Shown: positions 36,837 to 45,374, counted from the stretch's first letter. The stretch: DNA of 64,000 nt from Moraxella oculi (GCF_023336735.1 NZ_JAMBAQ010000008.1:26510-90509), one strand, 5' to 3'. Notes: generated from the letters alone by a model not told the origin. Made by a program: numbers and translations.

Positions 36837-38180
36837 ATGGCTTTAACAGATACCGCAATTAAAAAGCTAAAACCATCAGATAAATGCTTACAGACCAAGC
36901 AACCTGATAAATATAGCGATATGAACGGCTTGCAATTATGGGTTAGATATACAGGTGCTAAGTCGTGGGTCATTGCTTATCGTTATCAAGGCAAGCAGGT
37001 TAATCAATCCCTTGGGCAATACCCACAAATCACCCTAGCACAAGCAAGGGAGCGATTGGCGGAAGTCAAAGCCCAGCTTGCACAAGGCATAGACCCTAAA
37101 GAACACGCCAAACAAGCCAAACAACAGCAGAATGACAACCGTTTTGATGTGTTCGCCCAAAAGTGGCTAGAACATCACGAGACACGCACCAAGCCCCACA
37201 CATTCAAACGGGATAAGAGTGCCTACCATAACCACATTCAGCCTGTTATTGGCAACAAGGACATTTACGCCTTGCGATTGCCCGACATTATGGCGGTGCA
37301 TGACCGCTTAGCAGTCGCAGGTAAGACCAGCACCGCCCATAGAGTGATTGGCTGGATAACTGCCATCTATGATTATGCCATTGAAAAAGGCTTGGCAGAA
37401 AATCTATACAATCCCATTCCAAGAGGTATCGGTAAAAGCCTATGCGAACACAAAACCAAGCATTATCCACGCATTAAGATAACCGAACTTCCCCAGCTAC
37501 TTGCAGACATTGACGATAGCAACAGTGAACCATTGACCAAATACGGCTTTTATGTGATGTGTTATACCTTTGTTCGCACCAAAGAGCTTAGGGGCATGAG
37601 ATGGGCTGAGTTGGACTTTGAACACAACCTGTGGCACATTCCAGCTGACCGCATGAAAAACGGCTTACCGCACATTGTGCCACTTGCACCACAAGTGGTA
37701 AAAATTTTAAAAGATATTCAAGCCATGAAGCTACATGATGAATTTGTATTTTGCAGTAATCGCAGTCGCAAAGCTGAAACGCTATCAGAAAACGCCTTTA
37801 CCAAAGCACTAAAAACAATGGGCTATCAAGGGCGAATGACGGGGCACGGCTTTCGTGGCTTGGCAAGTACGAGCCTATACGAAATGCAATACCCACCACA
37901 AGCCATAGAATTGCAGTTATCGCATGTACAGGGTAATAAGACAGTAAGGGCGTACAATGAAGCCAACCTACTGCCAGCACGCGCAAGAATGATGAGTGAA
38001 TGGGCAAATATCGTTGATGAAATTAAACACGGCAATTTTGACAGCTACAAAAACAAACGCATGACTGACCAGAGCGAGCAGGCATTTATCAGCTTTTTAA
38101 AAGCCCTAAGATATAAAGACCATGAAATCATTGATGAAGTGGCGATACACAGAATGGAAATGACGGAATTAATGCAATGA
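36837..38180 (+). CDS. P4-type tyrosine integrase
   Basis: Site-specific recombinase of 447 residues that would move the element in and out of tRNA-Pro. The N-terminal DUF4102-type arm-binding domain (MALTDTAIKKLKPSDK...DMNGLQLWVRYTGAKSWVIAYRY) precedes a core-binding domain and the catalytic domain. The catalytic residues are visible: Arg252 (TKELRGMRW), His337 and Arg340 (GHGFRGLAS), His363 (LSHVQGN) and nucleophile Tyr373 (RAYNEA). Repeated TTGTTGGTATT boxes, one inverted, lie within 75 bp upstream and may let the protein control its own gene. The stop overlaps the next start (ATGA). Confidence 0.95.
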   Translation: MALTDTAIKKLKPSDKCLQTKQPDKYSDMNGLQLWVRYTGAKSWVIAYRYQGKQVNQSLGQYPQITLAQARERLAEVKAQLAQGIDPKEHAKQAKQQQNDNRFDVFAQKWLEHHETRTKPHTFKRDKSAYHNHIQPVIGNKDIYALRLPDIMAVHDRLAVAGKTSTAHRVIGWITAIYDYAIEKGLAENLYNPIPRGIGKSLCEHKTKHYPRIKITELPQLLADIDDSNSEPLTKYGFYVMCYTFVRTKELRGMRWAELDFEHNLWHIPADRMKNGLPHIVPLAPQVVKILKDIQAMKLHDEFVFCSNRSRKAETLSENAFTKALKTMGYQGRMTGHGFRGLASTSLYEMQYPPQAIELQLSHVQGNKTVRAYNEANLLPARARMMSEWANIVDEIKHGNFDSYKNKRMTDQSEQAFISFLKALRYKDHEIIDEVAIHRMEMTELMQ

Positions 38181-38812
38181 GTGAATTTATCGAAGTGATA
38201 GACGCTTTGAAAGAACTAAACGAATTACTAAAACAAAAACAATCGCCACGACCATTAAAATTTTGGTTATTGGATTATGATGTATTGGAATTGCCCTTGT
38301 ATGTATCATACGACAAAGGCGAACAAATTGAGCTGGCAAGCGAAAAAGAAAAACAATCGCACAATAAAAATATCCTTTATCAATTACGCCCTAGTATTTT
38401 GTTTGGAAAAGTTATAGATAAATCGGGCATTATAAATTTACTGACCTTTCGAACGGCAAGCATATTTACAGAATCGCCACGCCATTACTGGACATTTGAC
38501 GATTTTTATAGCAATCCAATTTTTAAAGCACTTGAATCCAATCAACAACTACAAGATGAATTGGAGCAAGCAAAAGCACGCATAGCAGAGCTTGAAAATC
38601 AATCAGGCAATAAAGAACTACCCACAAGAACCGCCAACAACGCTAGTAAAATCATTTTGGCAATGGCGGAGTGTTTGGGGTGGGATTTATCCAAACCATT
38701 TGCAGATGAAACCAATGGAAAAATAAGAGAAATCTTAGAAAAGCAAGGTAATGTATTAAGCAAAGACACCGTAGGGAAATGGTTAAAACAAGCCTATGAC
38801 ATAGGAAAATAG
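38177..38812 (+). CDS. unknown protein with coiled coil and helix-turn-helix-like end
   Basis: Not recognised. The 211-residue protein overlaps the integrase by 4 bp, so it is coupled to it. An N-terminal globular part (LLDYDVLELPLYVSYDKGEQIELAS) is followed by a short coiled coil (about 119-142, NQQLQDELEQAKARIAELENQ region). A C-terminal segment, AMAECLGWDLSKPF...VLSKDTVGKWLKQAYDIGK, looks like a DNA-binding or 'Rha/terminus'-like helical unit. A strong terminator follows directly, making int plus this gene one transcription unit. Regulation of excision is a guess only. Confidence 0.7.
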   Translation: MSEFIEVIDALKELNELLKQKQSPRPLKFWLLDYDVLELPLYVSYDKGEQIELASEKEKQSHNKNILYQLRPSILFGKVIDKSGIINLLTFRTASIFTESPRHYWTFDDFYSNPIFKALESNQQLQDELEQAKARIAELENQSGNKELPTRTANNASKIILAMAECLGWDLSKPFADETNGKIREILEKQGNVLSKDTVGKWLKQAYDIGK

Positions 38813-38830
38813 CCTTATTATTCTAGTTAG

Positions 38831-38868
38831 AACCTAGTTAGAGTTTTGATATTCTAACTAGGTTTTTT
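38831..38868 (+). terminator. strong terminator after the integrase unit
   Basis: A perfect 12-bp stem (AACCTAGTTAGA / TCTAACTAGGTT) with a 10-base loop and TTTT after it separates int and its partner from alpA and the rest of the element. Confidence 0.9.
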
Positions 38869-38895
38869 GCTTTTCTTACACCCCCTACAATACGC

Positions 38896-38917
38896 CCTAA
38901 ATCCACCACAGTTTAGG
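38896..38917 (+). promoter_or_regulatory. inverted repeat overlapping the alpA ribosome site
   Basis: The arms CCTAAA (38896-38901) and TTTAGG (38912-38917) are exact complements; the right arm includes the first bases of the AGGAG Shine-Dalgarno (38915-38919). A possible -10 TACAAT (38886-38891) lies just upstream. It could be an operator or an mRNA hairpin hiding the ribosome site. Confidence 0.4.
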
Positions 38918-38927
38918 AGCGTATATT

Positions 38928-39131
38928 ATGAACCAAGACAACCCAACCAACCTACCCAAAGACGGCATGAGCCGCCTGACCCAACTTTTGCCATTTTTAC
39001 CCATTGGTAAATCTACCGTATGGAAATGGGTAAAAGATGGCAAATTCCCCCAGCCAATCAAACTATCCCCAACAGTTACCGTATGGCGAAACAGCGACAT
39101 TCACCAATGGTTGAATGAATACAGTGCATAA
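38928..39131 (+). CDS. alpA: AlpA-family transcriptional regulator
   Basis: Small DNA-binding protein of 67 residues with a winged-helix/excisionase-like fold: RLTQLLPFLPIGKSTVWKWVKDGKFPQPIKL then VWRNSDIHQWLNEY. AlpA proteins are activators or excision factors in P4-like satellites and are a hallmark of gammaproteobacterial phage-inducible islands. The AGGAG ribosome site is 8 bases upstream. It starts the rightward element operon after the int terminator. Confidence 0.92.
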   Translation: MNQDNPTNLPKDGMSRLTQLLPFLPIGKSTVWKWVKDGKFPQPIKLSPTVTVWRNSDIHQWLNEYSA

Positions 39132-39182
39132 AAAAGCCCCACACATGGCAGGACTTTTGAAACTTGATAAAGGCATTATAAC

Positions 39183-39515
39183 ATGAATATTATTTCAGTA
39201 AAAGAGTATTTGAGTGAAATTATTTCACTTGATAAAATTAATGAGATGCTACAAAATAGCGTTCTCTCTCAAAATCTGTTAGCCGTTACGCCAAACGGTT
39301 TAAATTGGCTTTTTTATTGCTCAAATTCTGATGATTTGGCAATCCCACCATATAACCACACCGCCCAAAGTGTGCGTTTCCCCTTTATGGTGTGGTTGAT
39401 ATTACAAAATAAGCCTATTGGCGAATATGTAAAGCGGTTACTAACAGAACCGAGAGTGAGACCACACCACCCTAATTTAGGGTTTTTACTCAATAAACTG
39501 TTAGGAGCATTCTAA
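39183..39515 (+). CDS. unknown small protein, 110 residues
   Basis: Not recognised. It starts MNIISVKEYLSEIISLDKINEML and has a short hydrophobic patch (FMVWLILQNKPIGEYVKRLL) but no signal peptide. It lies between alpA and the RepA-like gene, the segment where satellites often carry helper-interference or regulatory genes. Its stop shares a base with the next start (TAATG), so the pair is probably coupled. Confidence 0.6.
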   Translation: MNIISVKEYLSEIISLDKINEMLQNSVLSQNLLAVTPNGLNWLFYCSNSDDLAIPPYNHTAQSVRFPFMVWLILQNKPIGEYVKRLLTEPRVRPHHPNLGFLLNKLLGAF

Positions 39516-39640
39516 TGCTTAATTCAATCCTTATCAAACTATCCCATTTCACCACCCTAGAAAGCCTTGTTTTGGGCTTTATCTTAGGCTTGCCCCTTGC
39601 TTGCCTTGTCATTGGTATTTTGTTTGCGATGGGAGTGTAA
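39515..39640 (+). CDS. unknown 41-residue membrane peptide
   Basis: Short open frame starting MLNSILIKLSHFTTLESLV and consisting largely of one hydrophobic helix (LGFILGLPLACLVIGILFAMGV). AGGAG lies 8 bases before its ATG, and the frame fits tightly between its neighbours (TAATG overlap before, 1 bp gap after), which supports translation. A single-helix protein in a satellite could act on the membrane or on a helper protein; no family is recognised. Confidence 0.55.
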   Translation: MLNSILIKLSHFTTLESLVLGFILGLPLACLVIGILFAMGV

Positions 39641-39641
39641 G

Positions 39642-39863
39642 ATGAATAAAAACTACACTATTTTAGCCCATTGTGAGCAGTCAAAAACAAGCCTTGATGA
39701 CATTGTCAATGTAATGGGAATTCTTTACGACTACACCGACAAAGACAACCCATTATTTGAGCGTGAACGCATTAACAGCCTTGTTTTTATCCTATGGGAG
39801 CGGTTAGAGACCGCCAAAAAAGACCTGCAAACCGCCCTTGAATTGTTAGAACAAGGGGAGTGA
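39642..39863 (+). CDS. unknown small protein, 73 residues
   Basis: Not recognised. The start MNKNYTILAHCEQSKTSL follows the previous stop by 1 bp, with GGGAG about 7 bases upstream. The second half is helical and charged (NSLVFILWERLETAKKDLQTALELLEQGE). An upstream in-frame start at 39597 would overlap the membrane peptide and is less likely. The RepA-like gene begins 4 bp later, so this appears part of the replication operon. Confidence 0.6.
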   Translation: MNKNYTILAHCEQSKTSLDDIVNVMGILYDYTDKDNPLFERERINSLVFILWERLETAKKDLQTALELLEQGE

Positions 39864-39866
39864 ACT

Positions 39867-41426
39867 ATGCTAACCGTTACCAACACCGCAGGACAGGAGG
39901 TTACTTTTGACACCTTGCAGGACTTTGAAAACAAGTTTTTGTTTGGCAAATCTAGCCTTGATGATTGTATCATTGATGGCATAGACTTTGGGGGTGGGCT
40001 TGCCTTCCCCCTAATTGATTTTACCTTTGAGACTACTGGTTACAGACTTTTCACCAAAGACAGGACCAGTTTTGACATTGGGCAGGGTGATTTTATGGGG
40101 CGAGCTTGTGGCACACCCATTTTGACCGATGACAAGACACTGTTTAAAAACTTGTTTGATTTGGGCGTAAATTGCGTTTACAGCGACGATGTGAACGCCC
40201 TAGCAGGTACAGCCCAAAACAATCAAATACCCTTTAAAATCGCAAGCACAAGCGATTTACGACTAGGTTTTAAAAAGCACCTGATAGAAATCCCCCAAAA
40301 TGCGACAAAGGGGCGTATAGAAGCCCTTTTAAAGAGCGGTGGTAGTGTTACCATTGTCAATGCCAAAGAAGTACAAGCCAAGCCCATTGAATGGCTATGG
40401 AAAGACTGGTTACCACTTGGCAAGCTGACGATTTTGGCAGGTGCTGGCGGCAGTGGAAAAACTAACCTTTTGTTAAATCTGATTGCAATCATCAGCAATG
40501 GCGGTAATTTCCCTGATGGCACAGCTTGCACCACACAAGGGGAAATCTTGATATTTAGCACCGAAGACGACATAGCAGACACCCTAAAGCCTAGATTGAT
40601 GGCAAATGGGGCGAGGCTGGATAACATTAACTTCATCACAGGACAAACAAACGACAAGGGTGAAAATTTGCCATTTTGTGCTAGTACTGATTTACCGATG
40701 ATTTATGAGTATGCACAGGGGCGAAACATTAAGCTTTTGATGATTGACCCTATTGTTTCGGCAGTTGGTGGCGACATGAACAAAGCCAACGATGTGCGAA
40801 ACGGCTTACAAATCTTGGTGGACTTTGCCCAAGATTTTCATTGTGCTGTTGTTGGTATTACACACTTTGCCAAAGGCTCAAAAGGGGGAAATCCAGCCGA
40901 ACGAGTGATTGGCTCACAAGCATTTAATGCTTTAGCTAGAATGACTTGGGTAGCAAGTAAGCCTGAAGACGATAGCAAGCCTTGTATTTTAACAAGAGCC
41001 AAAAGCAATATTTCATCATTAGATGGCGGATTTAATTATCAAATAGAACCTTGCACCGTGGATAATATAGACACCACAAAAATTAAATGGGGTGAATATC
41101 AAACAGGAAAAGCAAGAGAGCTATTAAATGAAGCTGAAAATACAAATAATGATGAAGAAGAAAAATCATCATTGTTAGATGAAGCCAAAGCATTCTTGGT
41201 AGAATTATTAAGAGAGTATAAAGAAATGAAATCAAGCGAAGTGCAACAACTAGCCAAAGAAGCAGATATTACAAAAATTACCCTAAGGCGAGCTAGGGAA
41301 ATTGTTTGTGATAGACCTTATAAAAAATCCGATGGTTTTTGGTATTGGCGATTAAAACATGGTTATCTTTTAGAACCAAGCAATGCCAATTTGGTAAGTT
41401 ATGGCGAACCTTTTCCGTTTACATAA
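39867..41426 (+). CDS. RepA-like replication ATPase (RecA-fold AAA_25 type)
   Basis: 519-residue protein likely to be the element's replicative helicase or initiator. A unique N-terminal region of about 170 residues precedes WLPLGKLTILAGAGGSGKTNLL (Walker A 191-199), ILIFSTEDD, and KLLMIDPIVSAVGGD (Walker B Asp294), as in RepA/RSF1010-type hexameric helicases. A C-terminal helix-turn-helix-like stretch (SEVQQLAKEADITKITLRRAREIV) may bind DNA. A cluster of GARCAAGTT repeats lies immediately downstream and would be its natural target. Whether it starts replication or only unwinds is not shown. Confidence 0.85.
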   Translation: MLTVTNTAGQEVTFDTLQDFENKFLFGKSSLDDCIIDGIDFGGGLAFPLIDFTFETTGYRLFTKDRTSFDIGQGDFMGRACGTPILTDDKTLFKNLFDLGVNCVYSDDVNALAGTAQNNQIPFKIASTSDLRLGFKKHLIEIPQNATKGRIEALLKSGGSVTIVNAKEVQAKPIEWLWKDWLPLGKLTILAGAGGSGKTNLLLNLIAIISNGGNFPDGTACTTQGEILIFSTEDDIADTLKPRLMANGARLDNINFITGQTNDKGENLPFCASTDLPMIYEYAQGRNIKLLMIDPIVSAVGGDMNKANDVRNGLQILVDFAQDFHCAVVGITHFAKGSKGGNPAERVIGSQAFNALARMTWVASKPEDDSKPCILTRAKSNISSLDGGFNYQIEPCTVDNIDTTKIKWGEYQTGKARELLNEAENTNNDEEEKSSLLDEAKAFLVELLREYKEMKSSEVQQLAKEADITKITLRRAREIVCDRPYKKSDGFWYWRLKHGYLLEPSNANLVSYGEPFPFT

Positions 41427-41437
41427 CTTTACAAAAT

Positions 41438-41618
41438 AACTTGTTCTTTTGTCTATTATCCTTTTACTATGAGCAAGTTGAGCAAGTTGAGCAACATCAA
41501 GCAAAATCAAGGGTTACAGCCATTTTATCAATGAACAAGTTAAAATCAAGTTGTTCAAGACAAAAAACGCTACAACCCTTGTAAAATATGGAACTTGCTC
41601 AAGATGCTCAACTTGTTC
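41438..41618. repeat. iteron-like repeat cluster, candidate replication origin
   Basis: Six exact copies of the 9-mer GA(A/G)CAAGTT occur in 181 bp of non-coding DNA: forward at 41471, 41480 and 41533; inverted at 41438, 41592 and 41610. Diverged copies lie at 41489 and 41548 (inverted). The copies at 41471 and 41480 are head-to-tail. The cluster begins 12 bp after the RepA-like gene, and the surroundings are AT-rich. No gene is seen in 41427-41697. Confidence 0.6.
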
Positions 41619-41697
41619 ATCAAAAAGAGAGACATAGGCAAAAAAGGTAAAATTTACCGTTAAACTTTGTAATTTTAGCAACAATAAGGAAACATTT

Positions 41698-42426
41698 ATG
41701 GCAGACCAAAACACCCAAAATCTTGAAAATTTAGCACAAGATTTTGAAGAAAATACATCACAAAATTTAAATGAAAATTTAAATAATGATGATGAAAATA
41801 CTTCAAAAAATGAAGTAGACAAGTTATTAAATAAAAATAAAGAATTATTGGATAAATTGGCAAAAGCCAAAAATGACAATAAAACTTTATTATCTGAAAA
41901 TGAAAGTTTAAAAAATATTCAATCGGATTTTGAAAACTACAAACAAGCTGAATATTTAGAAGCGGTTTTATTTGATGTGCTTGATGTTGTACCAAGTAGT
42001 AAAGATTTTGTTAAATTTGAACTTGAAAAAATGGGTTATAAAGTGATTTTTGACAAAAAAAGCCAAAAATATTGCTTTATCAATAAAGATAACAAACTGG
42101 TAAATAGCAATGAAATCTACAACCTTAAAGAACGCTTTGCAAATCATGTCTATGGCACAAGGGCGAGCGGAACGGGTAGTGGTTACATTGACCCCCATTA
42201 TCAAGCCAAACAGTTATGTGAGTACAAAGATGGCGTATTTGTTGGCAAGCCCAGAATTAAGGCACACGCCCAAGCCTTAGCCGACTTCTACCAATCTGAA
42301 ATAGATAAAGCACAACGCCAAATAGAGCATTACAGCCGTGAAATCCCTGCACTTTTGGCGACTGTGGACAGCCTACCCAATCAAGTATTAAGCAATGATG
42401 ACAAATTGCAATTTGGTTTAAAATGA
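41698..42426 (+). CDS. scaffold-like acidic coiled-coil protein
   Basis: No family recognised with certainty. The 242-residue protein begins with an acidic, Asn-rich, low-complexity stretch (about 1-40), then a coiled coil (about 42-85, KLLNKNKELLDKLAKAKNDNKTLL region), then a globular C-terminus. The position immediately before a capsid protein gene and the charged helical N-terminus suit a capsid scaffold or an internal head protein. AAGGA lies 8 bases before the start. Codon use is markedly AT-rich compared with flanking genes. A size-redirecting factor, as in other satellites, is an alternative. Confidence 0.55.
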   Translation: MADQNTQNLENLAQDFEENTSQNLNENLNNDDENTSKNEVDKLLNKNKELLDKLAKAKNDNKTLLSENESLKNIQSDFENYKQAEYLEAVLFDVLDVVPSSKDFVKFELEKMGYKVIFDKKSQKYCFINKDNKLVNSNEIYNLKERFANHVYGTRASGTGSGYIDPHYQAKQLCEYKDGVFVGKPRIKAHAQALADFYQSEIDKAQRQIEHYSREIPALLATVDSLPNQVLSNDDKLQFGLK

Positions 42427-42559
42427 CTTAAAATAAGGGTGTTGGCAATGCTGATACCTTTTCTTTTCGGGCTTATGGCTCAACCCTTGGTTTATGACCC
42501 ATCTATTTTGTTATGCAAAATATTCTATCAATAACTTTTTTTGCTATTGGAGAATATAC

Positions 42560-43546
42560 ATGGCAACCACTCAATTAAGCGACATTATCGCACCTGAAAA
42601 TTTTACCCCTTATATCCTAGAAAATACCGCAACCAAAACACGCATTGTAGAAAGTGGTTTGTTGGTTAGAAATGCTCAAATCATTAAAATGCTAAAAAGT
42701 GGCTCAACCAGCTTTAATGTACCGTTTTGGCGTGATATTGCTAATGGGGCAGAAGCAGACATTATTTCTGATGACCCTGACCAACACAGTACACCCAAAA
42801 AGCTCACCGCATTTAAACAGAATGTGCGAAAAGCCTACCTACATAATTCTTGGTCATCTATGGGGCTATCTGCTGAAATCGCAGGAAGTAATCCCCTTGA
42901 AGCCATTCAAGACCGCATTATCACTTATTGGGGTAATGAGCTACAAAAGCGACTGATTGCCAGCCTTAAAGGGATTATGGCAAGCAATAAAGCAAATAAT
43001 GCTGGCGATATGGTGCATGACATTTCAAGTCTATCTAAAAACAACACCTTTTCAAGCACCGCCGTGATTGATACCGCTGGCACGCTTGGCGATAGTTTTG
43101 GTGATGTGGTGGCTATTGCTATGCACTCAAAGACTTATTTTGATGCCTTAAAAAATGATTTGATTGCAACCTTAACCGACAGCCAAGGTAAACCATTTCA
43201 AACATTTAGGGGCTTACTGGTTATCGTTGATGATGGCTTAACCCCCGATGAACAAGGTAATTATTTAACGGTGCTTTTGGGTCGTGGTGTGTTTAGTTAT
43301 GGCGTATCTGAACCAGCTCACACCAAAGGCACAGCCCTAGAAGTGATTGAAAGTGCTGGCTATGGTGGCGGTATGCAGGTACTACATTCACGGCTAAACA
43401 TGGCAATTCAGCCATTAGGCTTTACTTGGGTTGAGGGCGATTTGCAGGGCGAAAGCCCAAGTATTGCAGAACTTGCCAAAGCTGACCATTGGAAACGCAT
43501 CACAGAGCGTAAAAACATTCCTTTAGCATTCTTAATCAGTAAATAA
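42560..43546 (+). CDS. probable phage major capsid protein
   Basis: 328-residue protein resembling the Gp13-like group of major capsid proteins with an HK97-type fold. The opening TQLSDIIAPENFTPYILENTATKTRIVESGLL, the FNVPFWRDI segment, VVAIAMHSKTYFDAL, IVDDGLTPDEQG and the C-terminal LGFTWVEGD are typical of capsid subunits. GGAG 7 bases before the ATG at 42560 decides the start; an upstream ATG (42494) would add 22 unlikely residues. No prohead protease is encoded nearby. The terminase genes follow. Confidence 0.8.
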   Translation: MATTQLSDIIAPENFTPYILENTATKTRIVESGLLVRNAQIIKMLKSGSTSFNVPFWRDIANGAEADIISDDPDQHSTPKKLTAFKQNVRKAYLHNSWSSMGLSAEIAGSNPLEAIQDRIITYWGNELQKRLIASLKGIMASNKANNAGDMVHDISSLSKNNTFSSTAVIDTAGTLGDSFGDVVAIAMHSKTYFDALKNDLIATLTDSQGKPFQTFRGLLVIVDDGLTPDEQGNYLTVLLGRGVFSYGVSEPAHTKGTALEVIESAGYGGGMQVLHSRLNMAIQPLGFTWVEGDLQGESPSIAELAKADHWKRITERKNIPLAFLISK

Positions 43547-43587
43547 AATAGGGGGCGATTGCCCCTTATTTGCTTGGAGTTAAAATC

Positions 43588-44001
43588 ATGGCAAGAAATC
43601 CAGCCGTAAAAGCAACACGAAAACAGCCAACTGAACAGCATCTAAAAATCATTGAAGAGTATGCCAGCCAAGGTTATTCAATCCCTAGTATTTGCAAGGC
43701 TTGTAAAATTTCCAAAGATTTGTTTTATGCGTGGCGTGAAAAATTCCCAGAAGTGGAAGAAGCCTACAAATTGGGCTTAGAAAAAGAGCGATACGCCCTA
43801 CATAATGCCTTATTTGAACAGGCAACCCTAAAAGGCAATACCACGGCGGCGATATTCCTACTAAAATCAAGACACGGTTACAAAGAATACGACCAAACCG
43901 AACAAGCCAACAAAGTAGCAATTACTTTTAATCTACCAGCACCAGCCGAGGACTTAGGGCAATACATGAAAATTGTCAATCCAGCAAAGGAGCTTGAATA
44001 A
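43588..44001 (+). CDS. terminase small subunit
   Basis: 137-residue DNA-recognition subunit of the packaging motor. After a basic start (MARNPAVKATRKQPTEQH), a helix-turn-helix segment (IPSICKACKISKDLFYAWREKFPEVEEAYKLG) and the AIFLLKSRHGYKE motif resemble phage TerS proteins. In satellites TerS chooses the satellite's own pac site. GGAG lies 8 bases before this ATG. Its stop overlaps the terL start (TAATG). Confidence 0.85.
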   Translation: MARNPAVKATRKQPTEQHLKIIEEYASQGYSIPSICKACKISKDLFYAWREKFPEVEEAYKLGLEKERYALHNALFEQATLKGNTTAAIFLLKSRHGYKEYDQTEQANKVAITFNLPAPAEDLGQYMKIVNPAKELE

Positions 44002-45374
44002 TGCAACAAGAAATCCAATTAAACGATTTTCAAAAAAAAGTAATGGCTATTCCTGATGGTGTGGATATTGCCCTGCTTGGTGGGCGTGGTGGCGGTAAAT
44101 CTTACTGCATTGCCTTGTTAATTTTACGCCATATTGAACTATACAAGGAAAAAGCAAGATGTTTGTTTATCCGAAAGACTTATAAGGGCTTAGCAGATTT
44201 TGAATTGATTTGCCGTGAAGTATTTGGCATGGTTTATGGCTCAAGTGCTAGATACAATCAAACTGAACATGTATGGCGTTTTCCTAATGGTGGATATTTA
44301 GAGCTGGGGCAGTTAGAAAGTCAGTCGGACTATGCCAAATACCAAGGGCGGTCATTTAACCTGCTGGTAGTTGATGAAGCTGGACAGTTTGCCGAGCCTA
44401 GATTACTAGACCTAATGCGTTCAAATTTGCGTGGCGACACCACAACACCCATTAGAATGATAATCAGTGCAAACCCTGCTGGCGTAGGGCATCACTGGAT
44501 AGCCAAAAGATTTGTGTTTAATGGACATGAAGCATGGCAACCCTTTCACGAGCCAAAAAGTAAAAGAACATGGGTACACGCTCCCAGCACCTTTAATGAT
44601 AACCATTTTATAGACCGTGAACAATACCATGAGCAGTTAACCGCTTCTTGCCCTGATGACCCTGAATTATTAAAGGCGTGGACTGATGGAAATTGGGCGG
44701 TAAATCGTGGGGCGTACTTTGCTAATGTGCTAGACGAAAAACGCTCAATGATTGAAGAATGGCACGAAATCCCAGAGGGTTGGGACTGGTGGTTGGCTCA
44801 CGACTTTGGCTCATCTGCACCGTCTGCAACTTTGGTTATTTGTGAGAGTTTTGGCGATACCGTGAACGGACGATATTACCCCAAAGGCTCTTTGGTGGTG
44901 GTTGATGAACTGGTAACGCACAAGCACAGTAATTTAAATGTGGGCTTAGGGTGGACAGTACCAACCTTGGCAGAAGAGATTAAAAAAATGTGTAATTACT
45001 GGAACATACAGGCTAGGGGCGTGGCTGATGATGCAATATTTGCCAAAGGTGGACACGCTACTGGCTCAATCGCTGATGAATTTAGACTGCAAGGGGTTGA
45101 ATTTAGCCCAGCCAAAAAAGCAGACCGCATAACAGGTTGGAACATTCTAAGGCGGTTTTTGGCTGATGCTGGTAAGCCTGATAAAGCTGGCTTGTATATT
45201 TCCAATCAATGCCGTTATTTGTGGGAAACTTTGCCGACACTATCAAGAGACGACAAACGCCCCGAAGATATGGCAAGCGATGGAGCAGACCACGGAGCGG
45301 ACGCATTAAGATATGGAGTGCTAAAAAGAGAAAGACCATTTACAGGGGATTTAAAGGTTGGAATGTGGTGGTAA
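44001..45374 (+). CDS. terminase large subunit
   Basis: 457-residue packaging ATPase and nuclease. Walker A is LGGRGGGKSY (27-34), Walker B LLVVDEAG (Asp125-Glu126), with the coupling motif MIISANPAG. The nuclease domain keeps its three acidic positions: Asp268 (LAHDFGS), Asp343 (GVADDAIF) and Asp434 (HGADALRYG). All catalytic motifs are intact, arguing against decay. It is the last gene of the element and is followed by a terminator. Confidence 0.93.
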   Translation: MQQEIQLNDFQKKVMAIPDGVDIALLGGRGGGKSYCIALLILRHIELYKEKARCLFIRKTYKGLADFELICREVFGMVYGSSARYNQTEHVWRFPNGGYLELGQLESQSDYAKYQGRSFNLLVVDEAGQFAEPRLLDLMRSNLRGDTTTPIRMIISANPAGVGHHWIAKRFVFNGHEAWQPFHEPKSKRTWVHAPSTFNDNHFIDREQYHEQLTASCPDDPELLKAWTDGNWAVNRGAYFANVLDEKRSMIEEWHEIPEGWDWWLAHDFGSSAPSATLVICESFGDTVNGRYYPKGSLVVVDELVTHKHSNLNVGLGWTVPTLAEEIKKMCNYWNIQARGVADDAIFAKGGHATGSIADEFRLQGVEFSPAKKADRITGWNILRRFLADAGKPDKAGLYISNQCRYLWETLPTLSRDDKRPEDMASDGADHGADALRYGVLKRERPFTGDLKVGMWW

